Positions 61,439 through 64,000 of a stretch of DNA of 64,000 nucleotides are shown here, in pieces. This DNA is from CALOFP01 sp942492635. Its GTDB lineage: Bacteria > UBP6 > UBA1177 > CALOFP01. The notes beneath the pieces are model-generated. The model had not been told where the DNA came from. It saw nothing but the letters and a program-made list of their open reading frames with translations, and ran no database searches. A program made the translations under genes and the position numbers. How positions within the stretch are numbered: the stretch's first letter is position 1; each line of letters begins with the position of its first letter. The DNA is taken from the NCBI GenBank assembly GCA_942492635.1, contig CALOFP010000002.1, positions 558,001 through 622,000 on the forward strand. Direction: 5' to 3'.

Positions 61439-61453
61439 TAAAATCCTTATTCT
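61425..61453 (+). promoter_or_regulatory. Likely promoter of the MarR-permease operon
   Basis: TTGACG and TATTCT with a 17-base spacer. The -35 lies inside operator-like palindrome 1. Confidence 0.55.
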
Positions 61454-61500
61454 TGTTTCTGATCTCTGCCGGTGGAAGATCACTACGTAAAGGAGGAGTC

Positions 61501-61923
61501 ATGTCTGTAAAGCTTGATGAAGTATCAAAGGCATTAGTCGATATAGCCTGGAAGTTCGGTACGAAGGGGCTTGATGGTGAGTGTTGCGGGAAGCTTACGA
61601 TGGTGGAGTACCTGGCGCTTGACAAGGTGAGGATGACCGTCGACTGTTCCGTACAGAGTGTTGGACAGAGACTGGGATTCACAAAGAGCGGAGCTACGAG
61701 AATAGTGAACCGACTTGAAAAGAGGGGGTATCTCAAGAAACTATCTTCGGCCAGGGACGGACGTGTCTGCTGCGTCATATTGACACCGGAGGGTGAATCA
61801 ATTCTTAAATCGGCGCAAGGGGAGTACATGAAGAAGGTCGAGAAGGTGGTTTCCGGCATGCCCGAAGAGTATTCCAGTAAGCTTGCGGAAACTTTGCAGG
61901 CAATCTCCCGGGCTCTCGAGTGA
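61501..61923 (+). CDS. MarR-family transcriptional regulator
   Basis: 140 residues. AAAGGAGG precedes the ATG at 61501. The winged-helix core has CSVQSVGQRLGFTKSGATRIVNRLEKRGYLKK, with recognition helix around TKSGATRIVNRLE, and the wing SSARDGRVCCVILTPEG. Five Cys residues (ECC, DC, VCC) are unusual for a short MarR protein and suggest sensing of thiol-reactive agents, metal or metalloid. Two identical palindromes flank the gene, one over its promoter and one before the permease. Likely represses the downstream permease operon. Confidence 0.9.
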   Translation: MSVKLDEVSKALVDIAWKFGTKGLDGECCGKLTMVEYLALDKVRMTVDCSVQSVGQRLGFTKSGATRIVNRLEKRGYLKKLSSARDGRVCCVILTPEGESILKSAQGEYMKKVEKVVSGMPEEYSSKLAETLQAISRALE

Positions 61924-61952
61924 GAGACGGAGGGAAATTTTTTACCTATAAG

Positions 61953-61967
61953 GTTGACGCTGTCAAC
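61953..61967 (+). promoter_or_regulatory. Operator-like palindrome 2 (before permease)
   Basis: A second exact copy of GTTGAC-GCT-GTCAAC, 20 bases before the permease ATG. The shared flank (GGTTGACGCTGTCAACTA) suggests the same regulator binds both sites. Confidence 0.75.
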
Positions 61968-61987
61968 TATATGAGAGAGGAGGCTAT

Positions 61988-62887
61988 ATGAATTCGCTGA
62001 CAAAAACTGTTGAGTATTTTCTGTTTATTACAGCTGAGTTAACTGTTCTGTTTCTTGGGATAAGCACCATTGTGGCACTGGCCTTAATGTACGTGCCCGA
62101 AGAAAAAATCAGAGGCTGGCTTTCCAGAAGAGGGCTTTTAGGCAACTTTCTCGCGGCCGTTATTGGATCTCTGACACCGTTCTGTGCCTGCTCTACAATC
62201 CCCTTGACTCTCGGACTTCTAAACGCGGGAGCACCTTTCGGGCCCATCATGTCTTTCGTGATCTCTTCTCCGCTGCTCAATCCGATCATTCTGAGCATGG
62301 TTTTCACGCTCATGGGATGGAAAGCCTGTCTTCTCTATTTCGGTGTGACATTTTCAGGCGCCATAGTTTTCGGAGTAGTTCTCGAGAAGATGGGCGGAGC
62401 AAAACACGTTCGAAAAGTAACAATGAAGAAGAAAAATTCCTGTTGCGATCAGAAGAAGAGTGTACCTGAAACTTTTTCAGCAAAAATCAAGGTGGCGTTT
62501 AAATCGGCAGTCGGGGATTTTCGCGCAGTTTTCATCTATCTTATCATCGGAGTGGGTATCGGAGCGGGTATATACGGTTACATGCCGCAGGAGTTTGTTG
62601 CTGAGATTGCAGGTCCCGGCAATCCCTTCGCCATTCCCGTTGCCGCGATAGTCGGTATTCCCCTTTACATCAGGGCTGAAACCGCAATTCCGATAGGGCT
62701 TGCACTGGCCTCAAAGGGAATGAGCATGGGAGCCGTCATAGCCCTGATCATCGGTGGTGCCGGAATGGCGATTCCTGAGATGAGTATGCTCTCCAGCATT
62801 TTCAAAAAGAGGCTGGTAGCATCGATTGTCGCAATCATATTCTCAACAGCGGTTATAGGTGGATATGTTTTCAACATGATTATGTGA
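61988..62887 (+). CDS. ArsP/UPF0718-family permease
   Basis: 299 residues with about eight membrane segments in two halves. The family signature is SLTPFCACSTIPLTLGLLNAG (positions ~60-80), with the two Cys residues, followed by SFVISSPLLNPIIL; the second half repeats a similar layout around VGIPLYIRAETAIPIGLALASKGM. A cytoplasmic linker contains KKKNSCCDQKKS. Members such as ArsP export methylated or trivalent organoarsenicals; others are of unknown substrate. AGGAGG lies 6 bases before the ATG, between operator 2 and the start. The Cys-rich regulator and Cys-tailed neighbour support a thiol- or metalloid-linked role. Confidence 0.9.
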   Translation: MNSLTKTVEYFLFITAELTVLFLGISTIVALALMYVPEEKIRGWLSRRGLLGNFLAAVIGSLTPFCACSTIPLTLGLLNAGAPFGPIMSFVISSPLLNPIILSMVFTLMGWKACLLYFGVTFSGAIVFGVVLEKMGGAKHVRKVTMKKKNSCCDQKKSVPETFSAKIKVAFKSAVGDFRAVFIYLIIGVGIGAGIYGYMPQEFVAEIAGPGNPFAIPVAAIVGIPLYIRAETAIPIGLALASKGMSMGAVIALIIGGAGMAIPEMSMLSSIFKKRLVASIVAIIFSTAVIGGYVFNMIM

Positions 62888-62992
62888 CAGAAATTTGGAA
62901 TAAACTTAAGAATCGATTGGATCAGATCAGAGGCACATGTCTTGATTAAGAGATCTTATAAAAAGTATGCAAAATATAATGAGGAGAAAAAA

Positions 62993-63193
62993 ATGACAGA
63001 GAAAAAGAAAAACTTTATTTCAAGGTTATTTAAGGGAAGTTGCAGTTGCGGAGGACTTGAACTGGAAGAGTTGGAGGCCGTAGAGGAAAAGGATTCCCCA
63101 TTGGAAGAGAACGAAAAAGAGAAAGCTAAAAATGAAACGAAGGAAAATAATGGGAAAGATAAGAAATCATGTAACTGTTCCTGCTGTGGCTAG
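62993..63193 (+). CDS. Small Cys-tailed protein
   Basis: 66 residues. GAGGAG lies 6 bases before ATG. Two Cys groups: CSCGG near residue 18 and CNCSCCG at the C-terminus, separated by a strongly charged Glu/Lys-rich stretch. It has no signal peptide and no membrane segment. The layout suggests a cytoplasmic metal or metalloid chaperone for the permease, similar in style to small Cys proteins found beside such permeases; this is inference from context. Confidence 0.75.
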   Translation: MTEKKKNFISRLFKGSCSCGGLELEELEAVEEKDSPLEENEKEKAKNETKENNGKDKKSCNCSCCG

Positions 63194-63309
63194 AGTGAAC
63201 TGCGGTTGTTGATGGGAGATTTGATGAATCCAAATGACTGGCTTGATTCAGTGTGGTGAAGCTTCATAATCTAGAGAGTTTCTTTAGAAAATATAAAATG
63301 CTTGATAAA

Positions 63310-63372
63310 AACGACCTCCTGGCTAACTTATATCAATGGTGCATGAGACTGGGTAATGGAAAGGAGGTCGTT
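63310..63372 (+). promoter_or_regulatory. RNA stem sequestering the rhodanese ribosome binding site
   Basis: AACGACCTCCT (63310-63320) and AGGAGGTCGTT (63362-63372) are perfect 11-bp complements. The second arm contains AGGAGG, the ribosome binding site for the following gene. The loop is 41 bases and contains ATGs at 63342 and 63356. Pairing would hide the site, so opening it could control translation. Confidence 0.65.
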
Positions 63373-63379
63373 CGAAGAA

Positions 63380-63823
63380 ATGAAGAATTTTCAAAAAGCA
63401 GTTCTACTCTTAAGTATTTTTCTTTTTATCTCCTGTCCCAAAAAGGAGAACCGTGTTCCAGAAACTGCATCCAAGGTGAAAAAAGAAAAAATGGAAGTAA
63501 TCGATCTTGAAACTACGAAAAGACTTGTTGGGAAAGGAGCTGTTCTAATCGACAACAGACCTCTTTCAAAATTTGAAAAGGGTCATCTGGAAGGGGCGAT
63601 CAACTTGCCGTTCTTCGCGGAGGATCATCCTACTAATGAAATGACCCGTGAAAATCTTGAAAAGGCGATAGCGGGCAAAAAGACCGTTGTTTTCTACTGC
63701 ACAGGTCGGATGAGAGCGCACAACGCCCTAAAGCAGGCAAAAGAGTGGGGCATAAAAGCGGAAATGTACTGGTACAAAAACGGATTCCAGGAGTGGAGTA
63801 GAACAGAAAACGTGGTCAGGTAA
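63380..63823 (+). CDS. Rhodanese-domain lipoprotein
   Basis: 147 residues. The ATG at 63380 gives a lipoprotein signal MKNFQKAVLLLSIFLFISC followed by PKKEN; an in-frame ATG at 63356 lies before the ribosome binding site. The single rhodanese domain has VLIDNRPLSKFEKGHLEGAINLP and the active-site loop YCTGRMRAHNAL, with Cys as the persulfide carrier, and ends MYWYKNGFQEW. Expected to handle sulfur transfer in the periplasm. AGGAGG lies 12 bases upstream, rather far, and is inside an 11-bp RNA stem. It may belong to the permease operon or have its own control. Confidence 0.87.
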   Translation: MKNFQKAVLLLSIFLFISCPKKENRVPETASKVKKEKMEVIDLETTKRLVGKGAVLIDNRPLSKFEKGHLEGAINLPFFAEDHPTNEMTRENLEKAIAGKKTVVFYCTGRMRAHNALKQAKEWGIKAEMYWYKNGFQEWSRTENVVR

Positions 63824-63828
63824 CTATG

Positions 63829-63901
63829 GATTGGGGGTCAGGACTTAATTTTAAATACTTTTGCGACAAAAGTATTTAAAATTAAGTCCTGACCCCCAAT
63901 C
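63829..63901. repeat. Perfect 35-bp inverted repeat
   Basis: Arms 63829-63863 and 63867-63901 match perfectly around a 3-base loop (CGA). It begins GATTGGGGGTCAGGACTT and is AT-rich toward the centre. It sits 6 bases after the rhodanese stop and before the terminator of the next convergent gene. Similar GGGGTCAGGACTTAA-type palindromes occur as REP/MITE-like elements in other genomes (recalled, not searched). Confidence 0.95.
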
Positions 63902-63903
63902 AT

Positions 63904-63929
63904 AAAAAAAAGCCTCCCCGAAGGGAGGC
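63904..63929 (-). terminator. Intrinsic terminator of the RidA-like gene
   Basis: On the minus strand GCCTCCC-TTCG-GGGAGGC is followed by T8. A strong Rho-independent terminator 21 bases past the stop of the gene entering from the right. Confidence 0.85.
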
Positions 63930-63950
63930 GGAAAATGGTGGCTACTCGAA

Positions 63951-64000
63951 TTATCCCTTGTAAGCGATAGTTTCGATCTCAACCTGTACTCCGAGAGGAA
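63951..64000 (-). CDS. 3' end of a RidA-like gene (partial)
   Basis: The last 15 codons read PLGVQVEIETIAYKG then stop. This resembles the C-terminus of the RidA/YjgF family, which deaminates reactive enamines, where LP-x-ALVEIE-x-IA is usual. Only 50 bases are visible, so the identification rests on a short match. Confidence 0.5.
   Translation of the reverse strand, partial: PLGVQVEIETIAYKG

Overview
The window looks like a chromosome segment of a moderately low-GC, diderm (Gram-negative) bacterium. Diderm features are a TolC-type outer-membrane protein, an MlaC-like periplasmic protein and at least a dozen predicted lipoproteins. Three PilZ proteins, cysteine-rich 'DADC/DEDC' repeats, MopE-like NxIDDDCDG motifs and very large D/E-rich lipoproteins recall deltaproteobacterial lineages, especially Myxococcota and relatives. 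This is an inference from protein style; no rRNA or other decisive marker is present.

Layout. 1-3.9 kb: two tandem lipoproteins built from a repeated cysteine-containing module; the second carries 19 copies of a 12-bp PDEM-encoding repeat. 4-10.2 kb (minus): rpsB-tsf behind a structured leader, then tolC-like, mlaC-like, queH, a small lipoprotein and aspartate kinase, with ATGA overlaps at two junctions. 10.3-15 kb: two YcgR-like PilZ proteins with a membrane protein, a CstA-type transporter and a single-domain PilZ protein. 15.4-20.8 kb (minus): a secreted subtilisin-like protease, an S33 peptidase lipoprotein and a frameshifted alpha/beta hydrolase. 21-27.8 kb: a 2247-residue RHS/YD-repeat protein with an unusual insertion. 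28.2-29.5 kb: an IS256-family element with a damaged transposase. 29.5-52 kb (mainly minus): seven large lipoproteins with lamin-tail, EGF-like, OB-like and YD-like regions, with a nitroreductase and an EamA transporter between them. 52-58.4 kb (minus): a receiver/PEP-binding protein, hisS, a thioesterase, tmk and a lipoprotein. 58.7-61.1 kb: an IS91-family element with a tyrosine recombinase frameshifted at an A7 run. 61.4-63.9 kb (plus): a MarR regulator with two identical operator-like palindromes, an ArsP-type permease, a Cys-tailed small protein and a rhodanese lipoprotein, followed by a perfect 35-bp palindrome and the 3' end of a RidA-like gene.

How the genes fit together. Much of the window serves the cell envelope and exterior. 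The lipoproteins mostly start C-G-D/E after the lipobox and continue into an Asp/Glu-rich linker, as if displayed on the surface; their ligands are unknown. The PilZ proteins point to c-di-GMP control. The last operon looks like an inducible efflux or thiol/metalloid-handling unit. No tRNA, rRNA or CRISPR array was seen.

The most notable candidates are the rpsB leader with a potential pseudoknot, a hairpin covering the ribosome binding site of the rhodanese gene, the repeated lipoprotein module, the A7 frameshift in the IS91-element recombinase, and an intrinsic terminator inside the tolC-like signal-peptide codons.
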